Shown here: positions 34,228 to 42,248 of the stretch, piece by piece
Layout of the letters: each line of letters starts with the position of its first letter
Position numbering within the stretch: the stretch's first letter is position 1
NCBI GenBank assembly: GCA_017469445.1
Contig: JAFUGK010000014.1
Coordinates: 62,001 to 126,000 of the forward strand
From: Clostridia bacterium
GTDB taxonomy: Bacteria; Bacillota; Clostridia; TANB77; CAG-508
Direction of reading: 5' to 3'
DNA length: 64,000 bases
Program-made: the position numbers and the translations under genes
The notes under the pieces: generated by a model
Told to the model about the DNA's origin: nothing
What the model saw: only the letters and a program-made list of their open reading frames with translations
The model's database searches: none

Positions 34228-34743
34228 ATGGAACAATATATAATTATGGCAAATATAATAATGTTTAGTGCTGGAATTTGTAGCATTTTATCTACTCAAG
34301 GAAAACAAAAGAAAAATATTGTATTTGTTGAATTTTTAGGAACAATATTAAGAATAATTGGAAATGTTTTAGCAAAAAACTGGACAGACGCAATAGCAAA
34401 AATAATAAAAGGAATAACTCAATTCTTATCTATAAAAAACAAATTTAACAAAAATAGTCTTATAGTATTATCATGTATTTATACAGTATTATCTTTAATG
34501 GTTGTATATATATTTGGTGACATAAAATATTTAGTTGCAATAATTCCATCATTGCTGGAATTTTATGCATTAATATCTCCTTCGACAAGAAAATATAGAT
34601 GGTTTATAATTACAACAAAGACTTTTTGGATTATAAATAACTTTATATTCAAGCTATATGTTGGAGTTTTATTTGATGTCACAGTAATAATATGTCATTT
34701 ATTAAAATTATATAAAAGTACAAGTGTAAGAGATAAAATATAA
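34228..34743 (+). CDS. YgjV-like inner membrane protein
   Basis: 171 aa, about five transmembrane helices in two repeats. Family-like segments are QYIIMANIIMFSAGICSILST, DAIAKIIKGITQFLSIKN and WFIITTKTFWIINNFIFKLY. YgjV proteins have no known function. The start is preceded by ATGGAG. The upstream 34144-34206 stretch contains a short open remnant (KELIEKAREYLNSRGK) without start. Confidence 0.7.
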   Translation: MEQYIIMANIIMFSAGICSILSTQGKQKKNIVFVEFLGTILRIIGNVLAKNWTDAIAKIIKGITQFLSIKNKFNKNSLIVLSCIYTVLSLMVVYIFGDIKYLVAIIPSLLEFYALISPSTRKYRWFIITTKTFWIINNFIFKLYVGVLFDVTVIICHLLKLYKSTSVRDKI

Positions 34744-34760
34744 AATTATAGGAGGTAAAA

Positions 34761-35402
34761 ATGACATTTAAAGAAAGATTTTATAAATGTGGAGTATGTG
34801 GTGTAGAAAATAAATATATAGTTTATACATCTGATTTTATAAGTGGATATTCTGATTTTGATATGAAACCAGTTGGGAGTATAATTGGCTTAGGTGCTAG
34901 TATTATGGAATGTCCAAATTGTCATTATGCAAATTATGATATTCGTACTACAATAGTATCAGAATTGTCAAACAATCTTAAATTGTGGAATAGTTTAAGT
35001 GAATTTCAAAATATTATAAAAAAATATTCTGGAACCTTAAGAAAAATATTATTAGTTGCCAAACAATATGAAAATAATATGGATTATTTAAATGCATATA
35101 AAACTTATATAATGGCATCATGGGTTAGCGACGATAAAAAAACCAATAAATTTAGAAAAAAAGCTTATCAAATATTTACAGAAAAAATATTACCTAACTA
35201 TAATAATAATTTAATACAAATTGGAGATATACTACGAATGGAAGGTAATTTTAAAAATGCAATAAAAATAATTAATGCTGTAAGAGAATTAACAGATAAA
35301 TCTGACCATAACATATTAAAAGTTCTAGATGCTGAAATAAAATTTATAGAAAACAAAGATAAAAAAAGACATAATTTAGGTGAAATATTTAGTGAAAAAT
35401 AG
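34761..35402 (+). CDS. DUF2225 zinc-ribbon protein
   Basis: 213 aa. The N-terminal zinc ribbon has paired Cys in KCGVCG and CPNCHYANYD, the DUF2225 signature, followed by TPR-like helices (EGNFKNAIKIINAVRELT). Function unknown. Start follows AGGAGGT, 17 bases after the YgjV-like gene, so they are likely co-transcribed. Confidence 0.82.
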   Translation: MTFKERFYKCGVCGVENKYIVYTSDFISGYSDFDMKPVGSIIGLGASIMECPNCHYANYDIRTTIVSELSNNLKLWNSLSEFQNIIKKYSGTLRKILLVAKQYENNMDYLNAYKTYIMASWVSDDKKTNKFRKKAYQIFTEKILPNYNNNLIQIGDILRMEGNFKNAIKIINAVRELTDKSDHNILKVLDAEIKFIENKDKKRHNLGEIFSEK

Positions 35403-35470
35403 AGATAATGCAAACAATACAGAAAATAATCTAAAAACACTATTCAAGAATAAGATAAGGAGAAGATTTA

Positions 35471-36061
35471 ATGGAAGTTGCAATAAGAAGTGGACAGACA
35501 GATTTTAAGGATATATTTATTAAATATCAAAACAAAGTTCTATCAATGTACTTTATGAATGTAGGAGACTTATTTTGGTCAATAAACAAATCAAATCCGC
35601 ATTCCATTAAAGAAACATTTGATATTCCTCAAACAGAAAGAGACATATATAGTTTATTTGATAAATTATATAAAGACATAAACCAAGCAAAATTATTTAA
35701 AGAACAAGATGATGATTATATTAAACGAAAACTTTTCGAAAGGAACTTATTTAATCCAGAAACTAAAACAATTGAATGGCATAGTGATGAAACTTATTTT
35801 GATAGTGATGATATTGTAAGAATTATCAAACAAAAAGATAATTATCATTTGGAATTTACACGACCTAAAGTTTATGAAGACTCATTTCATATGGGAAGCC
35901 CAAGAATGATTTATATACGATTTAGAAATTCTGGCAGCTATTACGATCCTTTTAATTTGGCTTTTATGAAAATGTTTAAAGATGCACAATTTTTGCAAGA
36001 ACGAGGCTTTAAAGGTTTACATAAGCAAGATGTTCAAACGAAATCAGATATAGAGAGATAA
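35471..36061 (+). CDS. Hypothetical protein
   Basis: 196 aa, not recognised; soluble, with a C-terminal segment GSPRMIYIRFRNSGSYYDPFNLAFMK cut here into its conserved-looking core IYIRFRNSG. No membrane helix or metal motif. AAGGAG precedes the ATG. It is the last rightward gene before the strand switch. Confidence 0.65.
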   Translation: MEVAIRSGQTDFKDIFIKYQNKVLSMYFMNVGDLFWSINKSNPHSIKETFDIPQTERDIYSLFDKLYKDINQAKLFKEQDDDYIKRKLFERNLFNPETKTIEWHSDETYFDSDDIVRIIKQKDNYHLEFTRPKVYEDSFHMGSPRMIYIRFRNSGSYYDPFNLAFMKMFKDAQFLQERGFKGLHKQDVQTKSDIER

Positions 36062-36937
36062 AAATTTAGTAGATTTCAAATTAATTTGCAAAAGAGTAGG
36101 AGAGAGGGGACAATTTTAATTTTGTGCAATGTTAAATTTATAATTTTAAAACCAAACATTAAATATCAAAACCGAACATTTGTGTTGATTAAATTTTTAC
36201 AACTTATAATGTATAATTTTATAAATTTATGAATCAGATTTAATTATCATAACAATTATATTACTTTATAAATTGAACGCTTCAAAATCGTTTTTAAGAC
36301 ATTTTTATATTTAATCTAATAAGTTATATGTTTAGAATTTAATTTTTAATAATATGACTTGCAGCAAAATTTATCTAAAACTATTAAATTATTGATAATT
36401 TAAGCATTTTTGAAAATTGCTGAAAAATGGCTAAAAAACGACGCACGAGAATCGATTTTAAGGCGTTTTTAGAAAAAAGTAATATAGTTACATATCTTAA
36501 AAAATGACTAAAATAAGGATTTTAGCGAATTTCAAAATTTTGATGAAAAATTAAATATCAAATGTAAAATATAATTAAATGATATTAAGCTAGAATAAAA
36601 ATGTATAAGCTAAAATAGTAAAGCAGCTAAATCAATTTTAAAGACTTTTAAATAAAAAGTAGTATAATGACATAATAAGTAATAATACTGTAAATAACTT
36701 AAAAAGTAGCGAGATAGGAGTTTTAAGACATATATTATAAAAATCCTATCTCTATTTGCACAAAACTTTTATTTTGTGCAATGTTCTGTATTTCATTTTA
36801 CACTTTTTTTATCTATATTACCTATTTCTCTCCTATGCGTTCTCATAGATTTTTACTTTTTTAAAATAAACATTAACTTAATATTTAACTGTATCTTATT
36901 AATTATTTTAATTTATTTTCCTAATTATTAAAATCTT
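36062..36937. other. Non-coding AT-rich stretch at the strand switch
   Basis: About 875 bp with no supportable ORF. It contains two AAAACC-AACATT repeats (36148-36160, 36168-36180), three diverged copies of an AATCG-TTTTAAG unit near 36286, 36451 and 36631, two hairpins (36711-36752 and 36756-36781), and a direct repeat ATTTTGTGCAATGTT at about 36119 and 36771. Genes on both sides point into it. Confidence 0.6.
36663..36795 (+). ncRNA. Candidate small RNA with tandem hairpins
   Basis: A TATAAT at 36663-36668 is followed by GAGATAGGA...TCCTATCTC (36711-36752) and by TTGCACAAAA-N6-TTTTGTGCAA (36756-36781) with T-rich sequence after. The arrangement looks like a short transcript with a terminator. 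The -35 is weak, so this is tentative. Confidence 0.3.
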
Positions 36938-38245
36938 TTAATTTTGAGGATTTACATTTATCTGTTCCTTCATATTATCATATACAAATTTATTAAATTT
37001 TTCTAAAAAATCTTTAGAATTATTCCAATCTTCAATTTGATAATTTGTAATTCTTTGAATTGCCATACAACAAATATATTCATATAATCCTTGACTACTA
37101 CTTTTATATATTATAAAGTATAAAGGTTTTACTGCTTTATTTCCCATACTTAAAACTTGGTTAAACTGTTTACTTTCGAGGGTATATTCATACCATTTAG
37201 CTTCAAAAGCAAATTGATAATCTGCTCTTTCCTTTTCCCCTATTTCTTCAGTTAAATTTTGCAACAAAGCAGCAATTTTTTCTAAATCATCAGTATTAAT
37301 ATTTTTGAATAACATTTGTTCATCTACACCGTTTTCCGTAATTTCGTTCCAGTTTATATTATTATTTTCAGTGCTTTTATCCGCTTTAATGTGTTCTGTT
37401 ATTGTATAGGTATTTCGCTTAATATTAATATCAAATATTGTTTTTTCACCATCAGGTGATTCAAGCACAAATTTGGTTATACCAGCTTTTTTAAATTCAG
37501 CATGAACCAACCAATCTTCAATGCCATTTTCATATCTAATATATAGATTTCCATATTTATCATCAAGCAAATAAGCATTATATGTATCATCAAATTTATA
37601 TTTTCCTCCATTAACTAATAAATCAGTACTGTATATAGGAGGAACTAATATGCATAAAGTAGTTACAAAAATAATTATTATTCCGCTTATGATTATTCCA
37701 CCAATTTTGGCAATTTTATTTTCAAATATTGCTAATGGATAAATTACTAAAGTAGATATACAAAAAATAGTAGTTAAAATATGTCTTGGAAAAGAAAATA
37801 TTGTATTTGATAGATATCTACTATATTCCATACCAACAAAAATTAACATTGGGAAAAGTATTAATATCCCCCACCATTTATCTTTTTTCATATAATAGCC
37901 AATAAATCCCATTGGCAAACAAGCGATAGTCCACATAAACCAGTACTTATAGAATTGTGCAAATAAATTACTACCATTGATAACATCTTGAATTAAATAA
38001 ATAAGTGGTTGGCTTATTAAAAAGAATATAAAACATTTAAATGCTGAATCCTTTGCTGATTTGCTATTCATAATTATGAATATTCCAAAGAATATCCACA
38101 CTTCAAATGTTACTGTTAAATCGTTAAATGATGTATCTTTTACAATAGGTAACATTGCCATTATAGCTGTATATATTCCCATTATAATTCCCATAGCAAT
38201 AACTTTGGACCATGTTAAATTAATACCTCCAAATAATTTTTTCAT
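36938..38245 (-). CDS. Polytopic membrane protein, unknown function
   Basis: 435 aa from ATG 38245 (GAGAGTG five bases upstream; ATG 38248 is the alternative). About seven transmembrane helices fill residues 10-220 (for example VIAMGIIMGIYTAIMAM and GIIISGIIIIFVTTLCILV). They are followed by a roughly 210-residue soluble region beginning PPIYSTDLLVNGGKYKFDD. The longer ORF to 38314 begins inside the -10 box and is rejected as the start. Function not recognised. Confidence 0.7.
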   Translation of the reverse strand: MKKLFGGINLTWSKVIAMGIIMGIYTAIMAMLPIVKDTSFNDLTVTFEVWIFFGIFIIMNSKSAKDSAFKCFIFFLISQPLIYLIQDVINGSNLFAQFYKYWFMWTIACLPMGFIGYYMKKDKWWGILILFPMLIFVGMEYSRYLSNTIFSFPRHILTTIFCISTLVIYPLAIFENKIAKIGGIIISGIIIIFVTTLCILVPPIYSTDLLVNGGKYKFDDTYNAYLLDDKYGNLYIRYENGIEDWLVHAEFKKAGITKFVLESPDGEKTIFDINIKRNTYTITEHIKADKSTENNNINWNEITENGVDEQMLFKNINTDDLEKIAALLQNLTEEIGEKERADYQFAFEAKWYEYTLESKQFNQVLSMGNKAVKPLYFIIYKSSSQGLYEYICCMAIQRITNYQIEDWNNSKDFLEKFNKFVYDNMKEQINVNPQN

Positions 38246-38305
38246 CATATCACTCTCATTTCGATTATTATTTTTTGAGCTTTGAAACCAATGACTTCCA
38301 TAAGC

Positions 38306-38333
38306 ATTATACACTAATAAAAAAATATTGCAA
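38306..38333 (-). promoter_or_regulatory. Promoter of the polytopic membrane protein
   Basis: On the minus strand TTGCAA (38333-38328), 16-nt spacer, TATAAT (38311-38306). Confidence 0.6.
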
Positions 38334-38383
38334 TATTTTATTTAAAAGTATTCTAATACAAGCAAATTATTTAGATAAATTAT

Positions 38384-38408
38384 AAGAACCAGTATTAAAC
38401 TGGTTCTT
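38384..38408. terminator. Hairpin downstream of the 38426 gene
   Basis: AAGAACCAGT pairs perfectly with ACTGGTTCTT around ATTAA. It lies 18 bases past the minus-strand stop, with only a weak T tract. Confidence 0.55.
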
Positions 38409-38425
38409 TGAGTTAAAATATTAAT

Positions 38426-38857
38426 TTATGTTACGGGTATTTTTTCATTTTGTTCATTCACTGCAGTAATTTTTGTTTCAGTAGTGTCAACAATTAGGCC
38501 TTCAAAATCTGGTATGCCAATAATAGTATATTTTATTCTAGCTAAACTTCCACCAGGGCAGACAAAGTAAAACCTTTCAATAGCCCTATAAATTGATGCT
38601 AAAATATAAGAGATTAATAGAGTATAAATTTCATTTTTATTTTCATCATCTTTCTGTTCTTCATCTGACGAGAGATTCAATACTTCATATTCAGCCTCAA
38701 CCCAATATGCAAGACTATGAATATTAAACTTTATTAATACGTTTCCTTCAAATATTTCAACAATACTATCTGGCATTTCTAATAATCCTTCAACTTTAAA
38801 AACTGCTGTTTCAGATGTAAAAAATTCAGATTTTACAATATACCGAATTTTATCCAT
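38426..38857 (-). CDS. Hypothetical protein
   Basis: 143 aa from ATG 38857, preceded by GAAAGGA; the longer frame to 38896 has no ribosome binding site. Unrecognised, beta-rich N-terminus, acidic loop (SSDEEQKDDENKNE), then a hydrophobic helix TLLISYILASIYRAIERFYF and CPGGSLARIKY. It contains an in-frame CGG (38845). Possibly accessory. Confidence 0.6.
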   Translation of the reverse strand: MDKIRYIVKSEFFTSETAVFKVEGLLEMPDSIVEIFEGNVLIKFNIHSLAYWVEAEYEVLNLSSDEEQKDDENKNEIYTLLISYILASIYRAIERFYFVCPGGSLARIKYTIIGIPDFEGLIVDTTETKITAVNEQNEKIPVT

Positions 38858-38953
38858 AACATATCCTTTCTCCCATTCGGGGCCTAAATAATACATTTAA
38901 CTTATACATATAACAATGTATATATAGTATATCATAACTTAACATAAAAATAA

Positions 38954-38984
38954 AGTAATATAGCTTAAATTCAGCCATATTACT
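38954..38984 (-). terminator. Terminator of rho
   Basis: AGTAATATAGCT/AGCCATATTACT stem eight bases past the rho stop; the minus strand continues into a T-rich tract. Confidence 0.65.
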
Positions 38985-38991
38985 TTTGGGA

Positions 38992-40290
38992 TTATACATC
39001 TAATACTATATTAGTTTGAATAGATTTTAAAAACTCTTTATTATCTTTTGTCTTTGTCATTAGAGTAATTAATTTTTCTGTTATATCAGCTACAGACATG
39101 TTATTCATTGCTTTCCTTAATGCATATACCGTTTCTAATTCATCTTTATCTAGAAGTAAGTCTTCTCTTCTTGTTCCAGATTTATTAATATCTATTGCTG
39201 GGAAAATTCTCTTTTCAGATAATTTTCTATCTAAGTGCACTTCCATATTTCCTGTTCCCTTAAATTCTTCAAATATTACATCATCCATTTTACTTCCAGT
39301 TTCAATAAGTGCTGTAGCTAATATTGTTAAACTACCTGCATCTTCAGTATTTCTGGCTGCTCCGAAAAATCTCTTTGGCTTATGTAAAGCTGTTGGATCT
39401 AAACCTCCAGATAATGTTCTTCCTGAAGATGGAATTACTAAATTGTATGCTCTCGCTAGTCTTGTAATACTGTCTAGCAAAATTACTACATCTTTATTTT
39501 GTTCTGTAAGTCTTTTTGCTCTTTCTAATACCATTTCTGCAACTTTAACATGATGCTCTGGTAATTCATCAAATGTAGAATATATAACATCACCTTTTAT
39601 AGAACGCCTCATATCTGTAACTTCCTCTGGTCTTTCATCTATAAGTAAAACTATTAATTCTACTTCGGGATTATTTGTTGTAATACTATTTGCTATTTTC
39701 TTTAAAATTGTGGTTTTACCTGCTTTGGGTGGAGCCACTATCATTCCCCTCTGCCCTTTTCCAATTGGAGATAATAAATCTACTAATCGCATGGTATATT
39801 CGTTTGATGTTGTTTCTAATTTTAGTCTTTTATCTGGATATATAGGAGTTAAATCATCAAAAGTTGTCCTTTGAATTGATTTTTCAGGTTGCTCATCATT
39901 TACCTCTCCAACAAATATCAAAGCTGGAAATTTTTCTTCTGCAGTTGTTCTAGATATTCCTTTTATTTTGTCACCTGTATTTAGCTTAAATCTTCTTATT
40001 TGTACAGGAGAAACATACACATCTTTTGGACTTGGCAAATAGTTATCTCCTCTTAAGAAGCCATATCCATCTGGCATAACTTCTAATATTCCTTCTATTA
40101 TTTCGTCTCCTTCATTCGTAAGTTTATATGTACCATCATTATTGTTAGATTCTTTAACAGAAACAGCATTTTCTGATAATTTTTCTATTTTTTCTATTAA
40201 TTCATCTTTTTTTAGTTTTGATATATTTGCAATACCTTTTTCTTTTGCTATTTCTTTTAATTCTGTTAATGTTAATTCATGTAAATCCAT
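38992..40290 (-). CDS. rho: Transcription termination factor Rho
   Basis: Hexameric RNA-dependent ATPase that ends transcripts, 432 aa. The N-terminal Rho_N helix (LTLTELKEIAKEKGI) and the cold-shock RNA-binding domain (EVMPDGYGFLRGDNYLPSPKDVYV) precede the ATPase core. The core has Walker A APPKAGKTT, LIDERPEEVTDM and the Q-loop/R-loop region. Normal length. It lies after yabP-yabQ-divIC on the same strand, with a hairpin (40314-40342) in the 52-base gap. Confidence 0.97.
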   Translation of the reverse strand: MDLHELTLTELKEIAKEKGIANISKLKKDELIEKIEKLSENAVSVKESNNNDGTYKLTNEGDEIIEGILEVMPDGYGFLRGDNYLPSPKDVYVSPVQIRRFKLNTGDKIKGISRTTAEEKFPALIFVGEVNDEQPEKSIQRTTFDDLTPIYPDKRLKLETTSNEYTMRLVDLLSPIGKGQRGMIVAPPKAGKTTILKKIANSITTNNPEVELIVLLIDERPEEVTDMRRSIKGDVIYSTFDELPEHHVKVAEMVLERAKRLTEQNKDVVILLDSITRLARAYNLVIPSSGRTLSGGLDPTALHKPKRFFGAARNTEDAGSLTILATALIETGSKMDDVIFEEFKGTGNMEVHLDRKLSEKRIFPAIDINKSGTRREDLLLDKDELETVYALRKAMNNMSVADITEKLITLMTKTKDNKEFLKSIQTNIVLDV

Positions 40291-40313
40291 AAAAGCCCCC
40301 CTATTTAAAAATA

Positions 40314-40342
40314 GAAACTATATAAATATGTTATATAGCTTC
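40314..40342 (-). terminator. Hairpin between divIC and rho
   Basis: GAAACTATATAA pairs with TTATATAGCTTC (one mismatch); on the minus strand it is followed by TTTCTATTTTT and then by the rho ribosome binding site. It may be a partial terminator, giving rho separate control. Confidence 0.5.
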
Positions 40343-40624
40343 TTATTTATCTTGATCTATATATATTTTTTCATTTGGTAAATACATATCTAGTTTTTCT
40401 CTAGCTACTTCTTCAATATATTCTGAAGAGTTTAAGCTTTCCTTTTTGGCAAGTAAACTCTCTTTATATTCAATTTGTTCTTGTATTTGTTTTGCATAAT
40501 ATTCTTGATTATTTTTATAAGAATCTAAAGTTCTTTGTTGTGATATAAAAATTCCTAAAATGTATATGGCTAAAGCAATAATAAAAAGATTTTTATAAAA
40601 CTTTTTCGATTTCAATATTCTCAT
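40343..40624 (-). CDS. divIC: Septum formation initiator, DivIC/FtsL family
   Basis: 93 aa bitopic division protein. One transmembrane helix (NLFIIALAIYILGIFIS, about 13-29), then an extracytoplasmic coiled coil (QEYYAKQIQEQIEYKESLLAKKE) ended by the family motif EEVAREKLDMYLPNE. It works with DivIB and FtsL in the divisome. Its place after yabP-yabQ matches Bacillus. Confidence 0.9.
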   Translation of the reverse strand: MRILKSKKFYKNLFIIALAIYILGIFISQQRTLDSYKNNQEYYAKQIQEQIEYKESLLAKKESLNSSEYIEEVAREKLDMYLPNEKIYIDQDK

Positions 40625-40681
40625 TTTTACATTTATCTCCAGTATTTTTTATAATTATATATATTATTCTACAAAAAGTCT

Positions 40682-41179
40682 TTAAATCCTTCTTTCTTTA
40701 GGCTTTTTCAGTAATTTTTTTATATTTTTTTGTAAAATATTGTATAAATTTTTTCTAAAGTTGATAAAAACGAAACAAATTGGTTTTAAAATCAGTTTCC
40801 TACTTATTTTTAGTAATTGTTTTGCTGGATAAATTATATAATAAATAATTTTAATAATAATAGCTTTTAGAAAACTTATTATTTTAACATTTATTTTAAT
40901 AATATACTTGCTAATTGTTAAAATATATAACATTGCTCCTATGAATATTCCTATAAAAATATATACCCTAATTTGTCCATTATTAAATTTGTAAATACTA
41001 TATGCTAAAATTATACAAGTAATTATCCAATATACTATGTCTTCTATATATGTAATAATATCTGGAGTTTTAAAGCTTTTCCTTAATATTCTGAAAATAT
41101 CAAATATAAATGAAATTAATATGCCATTTACTATGAAAATGAAAAATACTTGTGCTTGAGATATAGTTAAACTATCCAA
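40682..41179 (-). CDS. yabQ: Spore cortex protein YabQ
   Basis: 165 aa membrane protein needed for spore cortex formation. Three to four hydrophobic helices fill the N-terminal half (QVFFIFIVNGILISFIFDIFRILR, shown here by its core VFFIFIVNGILISF), and the C-terminal half is basic. Identification rests on this pattern and on being between yabP and divIC. Expected to be SigE dependent; no promoter was assigned. Confidence 0.88.
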   Translation of the reverse strand: MDSLTISQAQVFFIFIVNGILISFIFDIFRILRKSFKTPDIITYIEDIVYWIITCIILAYSIYKFNNGQIRVYIFIGIFIGAMLYILTISKYIIKINVKIISFLKAIIIKIIYYIIYPAKQLLKISRKLILKPICFVFINFRKNLYNILQKNIKKLLKKPKERRI

Positions 41180-41191
41180 AGTTGTTCTCCT

Positions 41192-41488
41192 TTACTTAAA
41201 TATTTTACCTAAAAATGACCCCCCTGCCTTTTCTGAAGCTTTATCAGAATATGCTAAACTAATTATATCCCCCTCAACTACAACTTCTGATGTATCAATA
41301 CTTAGCTTGTTTATTCTTAAATTATCTCCTTTAACTGTAAGTAATCCTAAATCTGTCTCAAGTATAACAACCTGGTCATCAAAACTTAATACATCTAATA
41401 CTCCAGATATACTTAGTTTACTCCTATTTTCGAGTATAATATTTTGTATTACGCTGTTTGTTATAGATTTTCTATCCTCTATGTTCAT
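41192..41488 (-). CDS. yabP: Sporulation protein YabP
   Basis: 98 aa, YabP/YqfC fold: RKSITNSVIQNIILENRSKLSISGVLDVLSFDDQ is the conserved start (core LSISGVLDVLSFDDQ), followed by ILETDLGLLTVKGDNLRI. Required in the mother cell for cortex formation. It is 12 bases upstream of yabQ. The start is preceded by AAAGGAG. Confidence 0.92.
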   Translation of the reverse strand: MNIEDRKSITNSVIQNIILENRSKLSISGVLDVLSFDDQVVILETDLGLLTVKGDNLRINKLSIDTSEVVVEGDIISLAYSDKASEKAGGSFLGKIFK

Positions 41489-41562
41489 AAAACCACTCCT
41501 TTGTCTTTATTGTTATTAAATATATATATTCAGCTTGTACGGTTTTTAGAACAATTAAATTA

Positions 41563-41597
41563 AAAAGATAGTACACTAATTTAGTGTACTATCTTTT
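41563..41597. terminator. Perfect bidirectional terminator
   Basis: AAAAGATAGTACACTAA and its exact complement TTAGTGTACTATCTTTT around one T; the A/T-runs lie at the foot of the stem on both strands. It terminates the 41640 gene. Confidence 0.85.
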
Positions 41598-41639
41598 CAA
41601 CATAAAACTTCAATAATGAAAGTTATTAAATTTTAAAAA

Positions 41640-42125
41640 TTACTTTAATTGGGATTTCAACTTTTTGATTTCTGCTAAAATTTTGTCTTTTTTTATTTGA
41701 CATTTTGATGCATTAGCTCCACTACAACTAAAATCATACATCTTCGGACACTCATTACAAAAATATCTATATTCACAATAGAGTTTTTTGATGTGCTCGA
41801 GAATAAGTTTATCTTTAGCTTCATCAAAGTAAGTTTTTAAAATATACTCTTTCCATTTAGAATTGAGTTCGACTGTGACTTTTTCATACCATTTACTTAA
41901 ATGATCGTATTCATCTGGAAAGCATGACATACTACTTTCAAATAAAACTTCTAGTCCATCATAGTCATAATATTTGATTGAAGCTTCATATATGCGCTCA
42001 TTAGTAAATTGAGCCATATAGGCATATCCATGAATACAACATTTATATTCGCCTATACTTTGCCGAAAATCTTGTCCAACTTTCCATTCTTCAAATGAAG
42101 GAAAATTAAATGTTTTAATGTTCAT
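41640..42125 (-). CDS. Cys-rich hypothetical protein
   Basis: 161 aa, not recognised. The C-terminal third has a Cys cluster (LYCEYRYFCNEC, DFSCSG, SKCQIKK) suggestive of a metal site, and there is a CC pair at about 29-30. A GGAGGAAG ribosome binding site precedes ATG 42125. It contains one in-frame CGG (42065). It stands alone between yabP and mutS. Confidence 0.65.
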   Translation of the reverse strand: MNIKTFNFPSFEEWKVGQDFRQSIGEYKCCIHGYAYMAQFTNERIYEASIKYYDYDGLEVLFESSMSCFPDEYDHLSKWYEKVTVELNSKWKEYILKTYFDEAKDKLILEHIKKLYCEYRYFCNECPKMYDFSCSGANASKCQIKKDKILAEIKKLKSQLK

Positions 42126-42248
42126 AATTTCTTCCTCCTCAAAAAATAATTTTATAAGACTGCCTATATACTAATCTGAAAAACAGGAGTAATAAAAAAT
42201 ATATTATAGCAAATATATTATATTATAAAATTATGTAAGTTTCAATAT

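Noticed and set aside
36120..36240. Origin of replication because of AAAACC-AACATT repeats
   Set aside because: Only two copies, no DnaA boxes or dnaA/dnaN nearby, and genes converge rather than diverge.
36250..36660. dif site at the strand switch
   Set aside because: Several AT-rich palindromic stretches were compared with Firmicute dif and none matched both arms.
38246..38314. N-terminal extension of the polytopic membrane protein
   Set aside because: The upstream ATG is part of the TATAAT box and cannot be in the transcript.
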